Positions 33,640-45,359 of a stretch of DNA of 64,000 nucleotides are shown in pieces. The DNA comes from Tetrastigma voinierianum (lineage: Eukaryota > Streptophyta > Magnoliopsida > Vitales > Vitaceae). The translations under genes were made by a program, and so were the position numbers. Location of the stretch: assembly GCA_016808115.1 (NCBI GenBank), contig JAEQBH010001510.1, positions 124,001 through 188,000 of the forward strand, given 5' to 3'. The first letter of the stretch is position 1; every line of letters begins with the position of its first letter. A model generated the notes under the pieces. The model was not told the origin of the DNA. It saw only the letters and a list, made by a program, of their open reading frames with translations, and searched no databases.

Positions 33640-34760
33640 CCCAAATTAACTCTTCTCATTCCAAGCAAGAAACAAACTCATAACGCAATCACACATGAAA
33701 CTTGACACACCAAAACACCTATGACATGAGTGTGATAAACACGACGCCAACAAGGAGAGTCAAAATGAACCAACTTGCAATTCGAGCCTTTATCGTCTAA
33801 AATCAAGGATCCTGTCAGGTAACTTTCTAAGGAACTTAGCTAAGCATAATGTAGTGTTAACCAAGCAACTTGACCCCCCCTCTAAGTTTTTAATGACCTT
33901 TCCTCATAAGTCTATGTGTAGTTGTTTCATGATCTCCAACATATACCTAGGTTCCAGTACCCCCAAACTTGAAGTCAACTCACTATCCGAAGACTCTAAA
34001 CTAAGAAAGGATAAGAACACACCTTTTATTCACATTAAACTATCAGGCATGAAAGAAACTAGTGCCTATGTTTTAGCCGAAGCTTTCCCTATAGCGGGGA
34101 TTCATTGGTAACTCCCCACTAGTTGGTTAAGGGCATCGAACATTTAGTTCCCCTCGAATTTCACTCCGAATACTCAACCAAACCTACAAACCCTAGATTG
34201 TGGAAAGTGTCCATCCTCTGTCCCATGTAACGGGCAGTGAAGTCAATGGCTTCCTACTTGTTGGCTCGGGGCATTAGGCTTTGAAAGACCCTTCAGACTG
34301 TGCCCGGGATTCCGATTGGACGATCCCACTTATTCTATTCACACACATCTTTTTGATCCTTTTCTTGTTCTTTCTCTTTATTTTACTTTTTATTCGGGGT
34401 TCGACACAATCCTTTTTTCAAAGGTGTCCCATCACTGGTGTTTAAAACCCCGCACGTGGATTCTCTTTGTTACCAAGGTCCCGTATTTTATGTTCTCGAG
34501 ATCATTTACGTGTGTGTGTGATAGACTACTTAGGAAATGGCTTAAACACACATGGTGATCAAACTAAATCCCACCTTGAACCTTTCTAAAGCACACTAAT
34601 TTAGATTATGGAACAACCTAAGGGTCCTTTCCTACTTGGATCTTTTTGAAATTTTTTTTCACTCAAATCAACCTCCCATTAGCGAGCGTGACATCCACTC
34701 ACGCACAATACCTAAAACAAGCCTAAAACATGCAATGATGCAAAAACAACCTAAAACATG
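33640..34760 (-). other. Non-coding 3' internal region of Athila-like element, copy 1
   Basis: Matches 42836-43890 block for block: a CAAGCAAG-type stretch, AAGCAACTTGACCCC, CATGATCTCCAACATATA…AGTACCCCCAAACTTGAA, GGTTAAGGGCATCGA, GAAGTCAATGGC…GGCATTAGGCTTTGAAA and TGTCCCATCACT. It is the untranslated piece between ORF3 and the 3' LTR. No coding frame. Confidence 0.7.
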
Positions 34761-34799
34761 TAAACATGTAAACATGTAAAAACTGAATATAAGAAGCAC

Positions 34800-35900
34800 C
34801 CTGAACACATAAAACTAAAACAACCTAAACACAGAGACAACTAAAATAGAAATAAACAGAAAACATGCATAATCACCCACACCCCATAAACAAAAGCGGA
34901 CAGTATCCTCAATGTCAATAAAAGAGCAAGTAAAGGTGGAGGAATTCTCGTGATCACCGATCAACGCAGTGTGGTGGAGGTGGCATGAAAGGCGAGGAGC
35001 CGGGCAAGCCGCTTCGATGGATTGTCGGTCGCCGTAATGGTCGTCACCAGACACTGGTCATGTCCGCCTGAAGGCCCATGTCCTAGCTAATGGAGACCTA
35101 GTGCTCCGGGGTCTTATCCTAGCAAGATCGATCCCGGGCTGGCCAGGTCATGTACCGGGTTCTCTAGTTGTAGTGGAAGGATCGACGTCCCTCCTCCCGA
35201 CGGCGTGCGGTGGTGGTGGGGTCATGGATGACCTGTCCGGCTTCTCCCCAGCACTTGTCAGATCCCAAACCTAGACTGTTATGCCCTAAGCTCATCCTCA
35301 TCTGAAGGCTCATTGCTCGAATTGTACCTCTTTTGGCCTTGGTACACCCGGTTTGTCTTTCTTAACCATTATCGCCTTGATTGGGTGTATCCAAGCCTCA
35401 TTGTCCTCTAAGGGCACCCCGACTTGCTTGCATAGATTGTAGATAAGGAAGAGGTGTACTGGATGTCCTGGATGATGGCATGTCAGCAAGGCTCCTTCGT
35501 CACTTCGCACACATTGGTCCCAGATGAGACGCGATGTGAGCTAGCGTGGATGCCACACCTTATGAATGTAGCTAGGTATTCGCTTCGGGCGCATCACAAG
35601 GCCTTCATTGTTAAATTTCCACTCACTCCTCGCCCGCTGTCACCGATCCCAAGGACTTCGATAGTCAAGTACTCATGGAGCATATCATAGGCTTTGAAAG
35701 TTAACCTAGCCAAGGTTATAGTATCGATTGATAGATTCTCAGATCGAAGTCTACCAAAACCCCTGCGGCACTAGAACCCTTTAGTATGTGGGAGGCTAGA
35801 TCAAGCGTGTAAATTCAGACCACCATCGTGGTAGCCGCCTTGTGGGTCAGCAAAGCGCTCCATCCCTTAATATTCGCAGCGTGGTTTTTGTGGAAAAGAA
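34800..35900 (-). pseudogene. Athila-type third ORF (ORF3/plant transposon protein) remnant
   Basis: The minus-strand frame 35510-35310 reads PVHLFLIYNLCKQVGVPLED and IHPIKAIMVKK, like the conserved block of the extra ORF downstream of pol in Athila-type elements. Its 3' end (34860-34940) reads DIEDTVRF-LWGV and matches the corresponding piece at 45420-45470, supporting common origin. Stops are frequent. Function of this ORF in the family is unsettled (env-like by position). Confidence 0.55.
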
Positions 35901-36371
35901 ATCATTAGGTGGTGAAACTCCCTTCTCTTGATGAAGGACCTATCCTTCGATATTAGGCCGACTTCTCACTGCACTCACATCGATAGCCATGATCGTAATC
36001 ATGAGCGAGCTCTTCACTTGCTCGGCTTCTTTTTGAGCTTAGTTTATGCTTTTTGCTCGACATTGGTAGCTTAATAAGGTTGGGTTTGGATGGCCGTCTA
36101 GGCTTTAATCACACTCTACTTAGCCTCCCAAGCCTCCTAACACCTAGTGTGATGTAGCTCAATCGAAGTACCCACAGCCACTCAAGTCTCACTTAAGCCA
36201 AAACTCAAACACCTAGTGTGCACTATGTGAGACAGGGTTCTTGGCTCTATCCTATGGCTTCTATAATCACCAACCACTCATAGGGTTCCTTCTCTAACAC
36301 AAGAAACCCAAAAGCATCAACACAAATCGACCGACCTAAACTTACCGAAACCATACCGTAGTGTTAGTTAA

Positions 36372-39300
36372 TGTAATCGCCCGAAATATACCCCAGTCGC
36401 TACATGTTTAGGTATTTGTAGTACAAATTGAATTTTTTCGCACTTCTTAAATGTGAAACATGGAAATTGAGAAACCCTAAATCAGACAAGACATAAGGAC
36501 AAAATTGTAATTTGTCAAAAAGGACACAAAAGTCATGTTGATAAGATGAGAGGCCAAAGTGAAATAACATAAAGTATAGTGCAATAAATAAAAAGTTTGG
36601 AGGACCTATGTGCAATAACTATAAAGATTAAGTATAAAAGCAGTTTAGACAAAAAAATATCTCATATTTCGGGTCTCCAAAGAGAGCAAACCGAAGGCCA
36701 AAGGAAGAAGAGAGAAGAAGAGTGAAGCAAAGAAGAGCAAGAAGAAAGGTATGGAAATTCTAAAGTTTTGTATGGATTCTATGATTTTTGGTATGGATAT
36801 GACATGGAAAGTAAGGATCTTATGGTTTTGTATGGAATTCTAGGAAATTTTATGAGTTCCAAACCTAGGGTTTAGTTAGGAATTGATCCTAACTCTATGT
36901 TTGAAATAATGAAATTCCAATATAAGCATGCACTCATATTAGATTTGTTTCGGGAGAAATTCATGGAAGATTTTAAATAAAGATGTGTAATGAAAGATGA
37001 ATCGGGGTAAAATTGAGATTTCAAGATGAATTTGAGTGGTTTTGAAGTGTATATAAAATATTGAGTTGATTTGGGTAGCACATATGGAAAAAGTAGAGAA
37101 AAACCCACATTCTAGCAATTTCGATAACCCAGATTGCGTAGGGTGTTCGTTTTACAAGCTAATTCATTGCCGATTTCACTGCATAACTTTCTCATTTCTG
37201 ATCCGATTTGAGTGATTCAAGTTTCTGGTTAAAATAGGCTTCAAGGAGAACCAAACATCCTGAAATAGATACCTTCAAATCTGATTCTATGTGGCCCAAA
37301 AATTCACTCAGTGGCTATGTTCGCCACCCCACTCCAGCTTTTTTCAATTACAGAGCAGCTCCTGCTGTTTCGACATATCCTGAGTTCCTGCTCCGATTTA
37401 AAGGGATTCCAGTTGGAGGACAACCCTTAGCACCTTAGATTTAAAAGAGTATAAAGAGACAGTGTCAAATATGAAGTTAATACCCCGGAAAAATGAGTAT
37501 TACAAACTGTCCCTTAGTGTAATCTAAGAATTGACTAGTTTGGCATGAAATGCCATAACTCAGTTTTGATGATCTAATTGGAATGATTCCACTTCTAAGT
37601 AAAAATAGGTTCATGGAGGAGGGCGAATACTTGGAATGATGTGTGAATACATAGGCATCATCCCGTACAAGTATCTGAAATTCCATATGGAATAGGCATG
37701 AAACATGAACATGAACATAAAAAGCAATATGTCATGAATACACGATAAAGATAGGTTATGAGTTCCCAAAGATATGATAGTATGAATACCTAGGACCGAA
37801 GAGTGAATTTCAGTGGACTTTTATATGAAATTCTCCTGAGCTAGGTTTGAGGTGTTAGGGAGGTGATTACTTTGTTGTGAGTATGGAATCTTCCTTTCGA
37901 GGATGGATTGTAGAATTCAGATGGATATGAAGCCTGGGTTTCTATTCCTACTTTTAAAGGAATTGGAGATTGATTGTAGGATGGTTTTATGCCTTGTGTT
38001 TGGCATGTTTGATACCATATTGAGCTTATAATAAGTCGAAATGACAAAGACAAGATAGTCGCCAGCCAAGCATAAGTGTGCCGCAGTTGCCGATTTTCTC
38101 ACGCTTTGCAACTTCTTGCATAACTCCTTCGTTAGGACTCCGCTTTTGGTGTTCTAGACTCTATGGAAAGCCCTGAGTCGAATCCATCCATATATAGCTT
38201 GATACAATAATGAGCTTATAATACACCTGAAAATGACAAAATACAGTAGCTTCTGCTGCTACTGCAGGTGCTGCAAGTTGTTGATTTTCTTCATGGCTTG
38301 CAATTTGCATAACTCCTTCGTTAGGACTCCAAATATGGTGTTCTTGGACTCTATGGAAATTTCCTTGAGTCTAGAATCCATCCATATATATAGCGCTTGA
38401 TATAATATTGGATCTTATAATACACCTGAAAATGACAAAAGACAGTAGGTCGCCGCAAGCACCGCAGTGCTGCAAGTTGCTGATTTTCTTCATGGCTTGC
38501 AATTTGCATAACTCATTCGTTAGGACTCCGTTATGGGTATTCTTGGATTCGATGGAAAGCTCATCGAGTCTAGAATCTAACCATATCTTGTCTGAAAATT
38601 GAATTGTTGTACTGAGTGTACTAATCGCTTGGTTAAAGTTAATTGGAATACATGGTAAGAAAGGATGTAGATATGAACAAGAAATAGCAATATATGTAGA
38701 TTTGATATGTAAAGGAGTATAGATAAGAAAAGTACTTCATCAAAGGAAGAGTTCCTGTTCTGTAATTCTACTTGGGAGAGATAGGACAATTGATAAAGAA
38801 CAAGAAAAACATACAAGTATAGAATGTATGTATAGGTCATAAGATATGATAAATCGATAAAGTACATGAAGATATAAGTTAATAAGATAAGATGTTACAA
38901 GGGTAGACATGATATGAATATAAGAGTATATGATATGAATATATGATTGTCATATGATAAACTAATATGGAACATGATAGAACACATGAATGAGTAAAAG
39001 TATACATGATGGAAATATAGAAAGTACATTAATAGCTAAATCATGATAGAAACGCATAAATGATATGATGCATAAAATGATATAAAGGATATGAATAGAT
39101 AAAGATATATATATGAATATATGAATATAAGAGTGTGACATAGATGCATTCAGCGATATATGATAATATTACATATATGATACGAAGACAAAACTAAATG
39201 ATAGAAAAAGATATGAATATACGTATTGTAAAAGAAATATGAGAACAACAATATGAAGCTAAGAAATATGTGAAGGCATACATGCACGAAATAAATATTA

Positions 39301-40635
39301 GTGTATATCCATCAAAGATACATGATAACAATAGTTATTCATGTAGATGAGATATGTACGTAAAAATGTAATAAAATGGATCGTCTCGCTTAGAACCCGG
39401 TGTAGTGGGATAGATCGGGCATGCCTATTGCGGAAAAAATAAGTCCGGCAGATATCGACCGGGCCCCATTTCGTCATTACAAATAGCTTTCTCGGGCCCT
39501 TATAGATGGTCATTGTCTCGCATAATGATAATAGCGCCTTCTGCCCCATGTATGTCATTGTCTCGCGACACGATAACACTTTCAAAGTTCTTTATAGACC
39601 ATCAAGCTACACAAGGAGCATGCCACGCTTCGCCCTTATAGCTTCCTTTATCCACTTCTAAGGTTTATGCATATGAAACATAAACAAATGATTTGCATAT
39701 GACATGTGAAAAGATATTATATGATCTCGGTGCTGGCTAACACTGCTTATGTGATGATGAGTTCTCAGAACATGAGATTATACGATGGACATGATATATA
39801 AAATGTATAAGAATGTAAAATGATATTTAAAAGTTACTACGAATACAAGATATGAAAGTACAAAGTACGTATACGAAAAGTATATGAACAAGTACGCATA
39901 TGAAAGGAAAGTAATATGAAAAGTATAACAGAAAACAATATATGAAAATAGTACATGAACAAGACATGAATACAGATATGATAATGTAGATATGAAAATA
40001 ACATAACAACCGGTATAAGTATATAACCAATGTAAAGTAATATAGATACGAATATAACATACACAAGAATAGGATATGTAATATGAACCATTAGGAAAGA
40101 GAATAGATCAAATGATAAGTACTAGAATAAAAATAAATGATTTTGAAGGTTATATGTCAAACGCCACATGATGGGGCGGTAATGCTATATGAAAATGATA
40201 AGATAAGTGTATTCGCTGAGATCGATCATGGCTTATCGGGTCGTCCCTCGTATATGTTTCCTCTCCCACTACGCAGTTTAGCATGAGTTTTTTTAATCCG
40301 TGTAGGTACGTGGGGCGTAAGACAAGGACAGGACAGACATCCCACATCGCCAGGAGCAGCCAACTCGTAGATAGGTGCTCACCGCACTGCCTTCCGCAAT
40401 CTCCGTATTTTGAACAGTATGCTTTGTTTATCGAGAAGCAATGGGACCTTGGCAGAGGAACATGAATACCACTATGGTGGTATGTGGCAATGTATATGTA
40501 AAAGAATTTTTTTTATTATTTACATAAATTGTGCATATGAATGAGAAAACGTGCTGTGTCGCCGAGAAAGAAAATAAGAGTCAACTCCGAAGTGTGACAT
40601 CGGCCGATTCCCATCCGTGCCGGGTCAGCGCCACA
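36372..40635 (+). mobile_element. Chromovirus-type LTR of about 4.26 kb inserted in the Athila-like copy
   Basis: Begins TGTAATCGCCCGAAAT and ends GACATCGGCCG … CGGGTCAGCGCCACA, i.e. TG…CA ends with the typical wording of long Tekay/Del-type LTRs. The interior is non-coding: iterated 'CATAACTCC…GTTAGGACTCC' modules (37180-38530), a long ATATGA-rich low-complexity stretch (38640-40140) and an RTCCCACATCG string at 40339-40349. The 5 bp on either side (GTTAA and AAGAA) do not match clearly, so a target duplication is not proven. No internal region is attached, so it is probably a solo LTR. Confidence 0.7.
37980..38600 (+). repeat. Triplicated 190-199 bp module inside the long LTR
   Basis: TAACTCCTTCGTTAGGACTCC occurs at 38121 and 38320 and, as TAACTCATTCGTTAGGACTCC, at 38509. 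It is embedded in units that also share GATTTTC…GGCTTGCAATTTG and TCTATGGAAA…GAGTC…AATCCATCCATAT. Weaker relatives occur at about 37180, 37375 and 37550. The stepwise similarity suggests growth of the LTR by repeated internal duplication. Confidence 0.8.
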
Positions 40636-40829
40636 AAGAATATCCAAAATGCAGGACACTGTGGTCTTCAAATCTCAGAACACGCTGTGGCTTTCAGCGA
40701 TGCTAAGATGTGTCAGATGATACCGATGGAGGATCGTCAGGCACCCGCAAAAACCGTGAGAGAGGAAGTTGTGGTTTCACTTCGCTAAAGGAGAATACGA
40801 ACGCTCATGTTCATAAAAACAGAAGTAAA

Positions 40830-41035
40830 CGCCGCAACGTCGCCAATGTCGCGACATGTTCTCGAGAGTGAAGCTTCCAATGTCACGACGTTGAGATCCA
40901 ACGTTGCAATATTCTAGAGAGTCGCCACGATGTTGAGATCCAACATCGCGACGTTCCAGAGAGCGGAAATTCCAAAGTCATGACATTCCCGAGAGTAGCC
41001 CAAAACTATTTTGTCAACGTCGCGACGTTACAGAG
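40830..41035. repeat. Cluster of degenerate AACGTCGCGACGTT palindromes
   Basis: A perfect 14 bp palindrome AACGTCGCGACGTT lies at 41016-41029. Variants lie at about 40840-40860 (CAATGTCGCGACATG), 40879-40895 (AATGTCACGACGTTG), 40923-40956 (ACGATGTTGAGATCCAACAT, then CGCGACGTT) and 40970-40985. 'GAGAGT' or 'GAGAG' follows several of them. A perfect copy is also at 33395-33408. Confidence 0.8.
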
Positions 41036-41399
41036 AGGGTAACTCAACGTTTTGATAAAAACATTTTTAAGTGAAGGAGCACTCCCTTACTGAGGTTCCG
41101 ATCCTTGTCCAACCCCGAAGTAAATTTCCCGAGCTATCTCTCTGTTGCCGATTCGATCTCGGAGCTTGAAAACACAACAACACACGTAAGTTATGGTCTT
41201 TGGGAAAATTTCCATCTCTAAAATAGACAAACATATGTAAAACTACACTAATGAATGACAAACTTGAAAATGCTTGGGTTGCCTCCCAAGTAGCGCTTTG
41301 TTTAATGTCATTAGCTAGACTTCCTTGAATCTCAATGTCGGTCTTCAAAAGAGACTAGAAATGCTAACAAAATTCCATGCTCTAATGCACTGCTAAGGG

Positions 41400-41665
41400 C
41401 AGAAGAAATATCTTGTCTTCCTCACTCTTAACTCTCTTGGTTTCTTTCTGTGTCGCAATGAGCTTATCCTTGAAGTTTACCATGTCGCTTCACATGACTT
41501 CCTTGGGTGACATTTTTGGACATCGTCATCGGGTTCGCATCCCGATGTTTCATACTTGTAATACATGGAGCGACTCACTCAACTCTCAATTTAAGCTCAC
41601 CCTCATGCACATTAATTTAAGCTTTTCCCATAGCTAAGAAGGGTTTACCAAGTATGATGGGAATT
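41400..41665 (-). pseudogene. Retrotransposon protease C-terminal fragment, Athila-like
   Basis: The minus strand near 41665-41575 reads IPIILGKPFLAMGKA, stop, INVHEGELKLRVE, the standard end of the aspartic protease in Athila-like elements (ILGRPFLAT…A-IDV--G-L-LRV). Next to it, at 41271-41330, is the GGTTGCCTCCCAAGTAGCGC block that follows pol in the second copy (47085). RT, RNase H and integrase are missing between the two, a large internal deletion. Confidence 0.7.
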
Positions 41666-41710
41666 GGATGAAATGGAAAGTGAGTGTGTAAAAGCTGCAA
41701 AAATGCGCAC

Positions 41711-41720
41711 TGCGGCGCCA
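41711..41720 (-). other. Primer-binding-site relic next to LTR copy 2
   Basis: Minus-strand TGGCGCCGCA directly abuts the end of LTR copy 2. The Athila-type PBS normally begins TGGCGCCG. It shows that copy 2 served as the 5' LTR of the left-hand internal region. Confidence 0.6.
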
Positions 41721-42835
41721 GCAAGTATATACTTATTCACATAAGGTAGTGTCTAGTCAAGTGTCGTTCCCACGAAGAGAAGCTTGTTAAATACTGGCTT
41801 GATGATCTAGACAAAATTTGGATATAGTCTTATAGCGAATTAAGAAACAATAACAGCAGTGAAAGCCCAATACGAAAATTAACATAATGATAAAACTGTG
41901 GTTGTTGGCCACCACACATGATGATTTTAACCCAGATAGCGCATTTATTTAATATTCCACATGATTTATGTTAATAAGGTTGATCGTCACAAGATATTCT
42001 CTTCTGATATACCGCTATCTCGCTAGTGGGGTGTATTGCATCTCTACTTCGACCCCTCGACTTCGAGATGCATAAATGTGCAAAACCCTAGTTACACTTG
42101 AACATGATATCTCTATTCCCTGATTGACCAAATGTTGCTTTACCCATGTTCCTACGAGTCATCTTCTCTCAATATCAGACTCCTAGCATTAGCATGACAC
42201 AATTGGCCAAATAATAACATGTGATTAAATTCAAAAGTAAAGCAACCATAGAAATTCTTATCAATATTAAATAAACCACAATTAATGTACTAATCCATAA
42301 TTCAAGTGCTAGGGTCAGACAAACCCTGTAGAGAAAAGTTAGTTCATAATGGTTTTCATTACGCACCAAAGATTTTCGCATCAAACGACCGTGTGAAAAA
42401 GAAATATAGAAGAGGCCGTCTCGCGCATCTCTTAATCCATCTTCGCCACCTCTACCCGTCTCCTTGTCTCTGGGCCGCCCGCCCAAAAATCCCCCCTTCT
42501 GCCTCGAAATTGCTTCCTCTTTATACCTCGGGATTCGCCCATCAATGGCCCAAAAAATTAGAGTTGTTAATGCTCCTGTTCTGGAAAGGGAAACCTCGCT
42601 ACGTCGAGGCGTACCCGAGGCCTCTCTGCTGCACTTCTTTGTGTCTTCTCTGCTTCGGTTCTTTTCTTCTATTATTCAGCTTCCTTTTTGATTCCAAGAT
42701 CGCCATGTCCTATAAAACATTATAGTATGGGGGATTAGCGTAATATTAGTGAATATGAATGTGAATCATGCAATTGAGTTATAAAAACACATAGAAATTT
42801 TACTGAAATGCATGCATGATTCAATCTAATCAACA
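41721..42835 (-). repeat. Athila-like LTR, copy 2
   Basis: About 1.1 kb from TGTTGATTAG (42835) leftwards to the PBS relic. Landmarks shared with the other copies are GTCAAGTGTCGTTCCCACGA, GCTTGATGATCTAGACAA (identical in copy 4), TATCTCGCTAGTGGGGTG and GTCATCTTCTCTC. It is flanked at 42836-42850 by the purine-rich tract CTAAGTTTGGGCG of the element on its right, so it has 3'-LTR surroundings on one side and 5'-LTR surroundings on the other. Confidence 0.8.
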
Positions 42836-43527
42836 CGCCCAAACTTAGCTTCTTGCTTGTCCCCAAGCAAGAACATACTCTAACCAAAGAATACAAGAAT
42901 AAAGCGTAGCTAACATTGATGATATGGGTTTAGTACACATGATGCCATCAAGAAAGGGTCAACATTAGATCCAAGGACCACCTAGGTTCATTAACTTTCT
43001 CAAGAATCTGCAGATTGGGTCGCCTGCTAACCAAGCAAGTCAACCCCATTTTTACAAGACTCAACAACCTTTCCCATGAATCTATAAAGGCTGAATTGTG
43101 ATCTCCAATGTATAGCTCGACTTTAGTACCCCCAAACTTGAATTTAACTTGCCTATTTGGAATAGCTTAACACAAAAGGATGAGAACGCACCAATTTATT
43201 CACTTCAACTAATCCTATGGGGATTAGCTTTAAGACAGAATTGGAAGAGCACTAACGCCAAGAAGTTTTAGGTGAGGGATCCTATACGGATTCATCGCGA
43301 CTCCCCACCCGCTGGTTAAGGGCACGAGCATTCAGCTTCCTCGAACTTTCACCTCGAACACTCAAACAAACCGAGGTCCTAGGTCAGTGGGAAATCATCC
43401 ATCCTCTTCCCATGTAGCTGCAATGAAGTCAATGGCCCCTACGTCTGCTTGGGCATTAGGCTTTGAAAAGCCACCTGACAGTCTTCTGATTTTGATCGAT
43501 GATCCACATATTCCAAACCATAAGCTT

Positions 43528-43620
<93 letters not shown>

Positions 43621-43890
43621 TATATTCGTGGCTCAAAGTTGATTCTTTTTTCTTAAGGTGTCCCATCACTTAGGTGTTTTTAGGACTCTTCTAAGGTTCA
43701 GAGAACTCTTGCATGGTGAGTTCTGATTCAAGGCATACCCCCAAAGATCACATGTGTGTGCCGATAGCTAATTTGGGAAATGATTTCTTGAGATCTAAAA
43801 GGGCTGGCCAGACATGGTCATTCTCAACTTTATACAATGCAGTCTCGATCGTTAGACAACCTTGGAGTCCCCTATTGATAGGCCGATGGT
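42836..43890 (-). other. Non-coding 3' internal region of Athila-like element, copy 2
   Basis: Same blocks as 33640-34760, with an (AT)n microsatellite in place of a pyrimidine-rich stretch of copy 1. It sits between LTR copies 3 and 2 and is the only internal piece left there; pol and ORF3 are absent. No coding frame. Confidence 0.7.
43531..43616 (+). repeat. (AT)n microsatellite, about 43 units
   Basis: Uninterrupted AT dinucleotides over 86 bp. Any reading frame through it (alternating Tyr-Ile) is meaningless. Confidence 0.98.
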
Positions 43891-43924
43891 GAGTGTGTAA
43901 AATTTATTGGGAAACGCAAACCCG

Positions 43925-45151
43925 TGTGCACAAGTGCACGTGTCGAAAGCTGATGGTGTAGTGGTTAGCCAAGGTCGCTCCCCTCAAGAGGCGCGTCGAC
44001 TATTGATTTAATGACCTCAATAATATTCGATCTAATCCTAAAGCGAATTGCTTACCAAATTACTTGAATTAATAAAAACCTAAATTGAATGTATTGAATT
44101 ATATCGATGATGAGAAACCTGGTGGTTCCACCGTCTCTTACACTTCGATGGATGTCAATCAATATGAACTTATCAAGTATTTATATGAGTTATGTCAAGG
44201 GTTGGATCTTTCCTATAAGATATTCTCTCGAGATATATTTGCCTATCTTGCCAAGTGGGATGTATTGCACTTCGCCTCAACCCCTAGGACCAAACGCTTA
44301 AATGTGTAAACCCTAAGGCACACTCTCCGTAGCCTAGAACATCTCATTCTTCGACTACCTGTCGCTTTAACCATGTCCCTGGGGAGTTATCTTCTCGACC
44401 AAATCCTCAGCCTTTTTAGCATGCTACTTAAGTTGGCAAGACAATAACATGTAATTAAACCCAGAATTAAAGCAAACATACGAACTCATATTAACATTCA
44501 AATAAGCCAAAACTGAAAATCAATCCATCAAACTATGGTTAGGGTTGGTAAAACCCTAGAGAAAAGAGTTAGTTCATCATATTATTCACTACAAATTGAA
44601 GAATTCGAATCATGAAGTGGGTTGAAGGAAAGACTATAGAAAATTCCATCTTCGCGATCTGTCCCGAGTTTGTTTATCTTGATCTCTCACTCCTGTATCT
44701 CCTCCTTCTTCCCAATCCAATCCCTCTTTTGCTTCGAATTACCTTTATACTTGAGACGCTGCCCATCAATGGCCCGTAAAGCTAGGGTTTTTTCGGAGTT
44801 CCCATAATGGAAAAGTGAGCAACCCGCTTCGTCGCGGCATGAACCCGGCAGGCCTTTGATTAAGCTCGGCTCCGCGACGGGGCGGGCCGCAGCCGCGAGT
44901 GCTTCACGCGGCGAAGGGGTCTTCTCGCTGGGCGAACCCGCAACCTCAGGATGTCGCCTCTTTCTGCCGCTATTTTGCTTCTACTGCTTTTCTCTGCCTT
45001 TAACTACCCTTTGATTCCAACATTGCCATTCTGTATCAATATAATACAGGATTAGCTTAATATTAATGAAAATGTTTGTGAATCATGCATTTTAGCTATA
45101 AAGAACACTGAGAATTTAACTGAAATGCACGCATGATTCATCCCAATCACC
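43925..45151 (-). repeat. Athila-like LTR, copy 3
   Basis: Landmarks: GCACAAGTGCACGTGTCG at the PBS end, AAGATATTCTCTCGAGATAT…GCCTATCTTGCCAAGTGGGATGTATTGCAC, and GCATGATTCATCCCAATCACC at the far end. The segment 44830-44960 is unusually CG-rich (…CGCGACGGGGCGGGCCGC…), at the same position as CG-rich patches in the other copies. More diverged than copies 2 and 4 are from each other. Confidence 0.7.
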
Positions 45152-45359
45152 TATTTCATAGAAACACCAGTTTTCTGTGATTACTATGACTCCCTTTTTG
45201 TTGCCATCATGGTCATCATGGTCAAAACTAAGGCTGAGACAGTTAATACCAACTCTGGAAACTATCATATTATAATATTGCCAAATGCATACATGTTGGT
45301 ACATGTTGGTAAAAGAAAACAAAACGAACTAAAACTGATGAACGAAAATTAGACCTAAA

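Noticed and set aside
39827..40091. Tyr/Ile/Phe-rich minus-strand frames resembling membrane proteins
   Set aside because: Translation of the ATATGA-rich low-complexity part of an LTR.
43387..43656. Open frame with a long alternating Tyr-Ile run
   Set aside because: It is only the translation of the (AT)n microsatellite.
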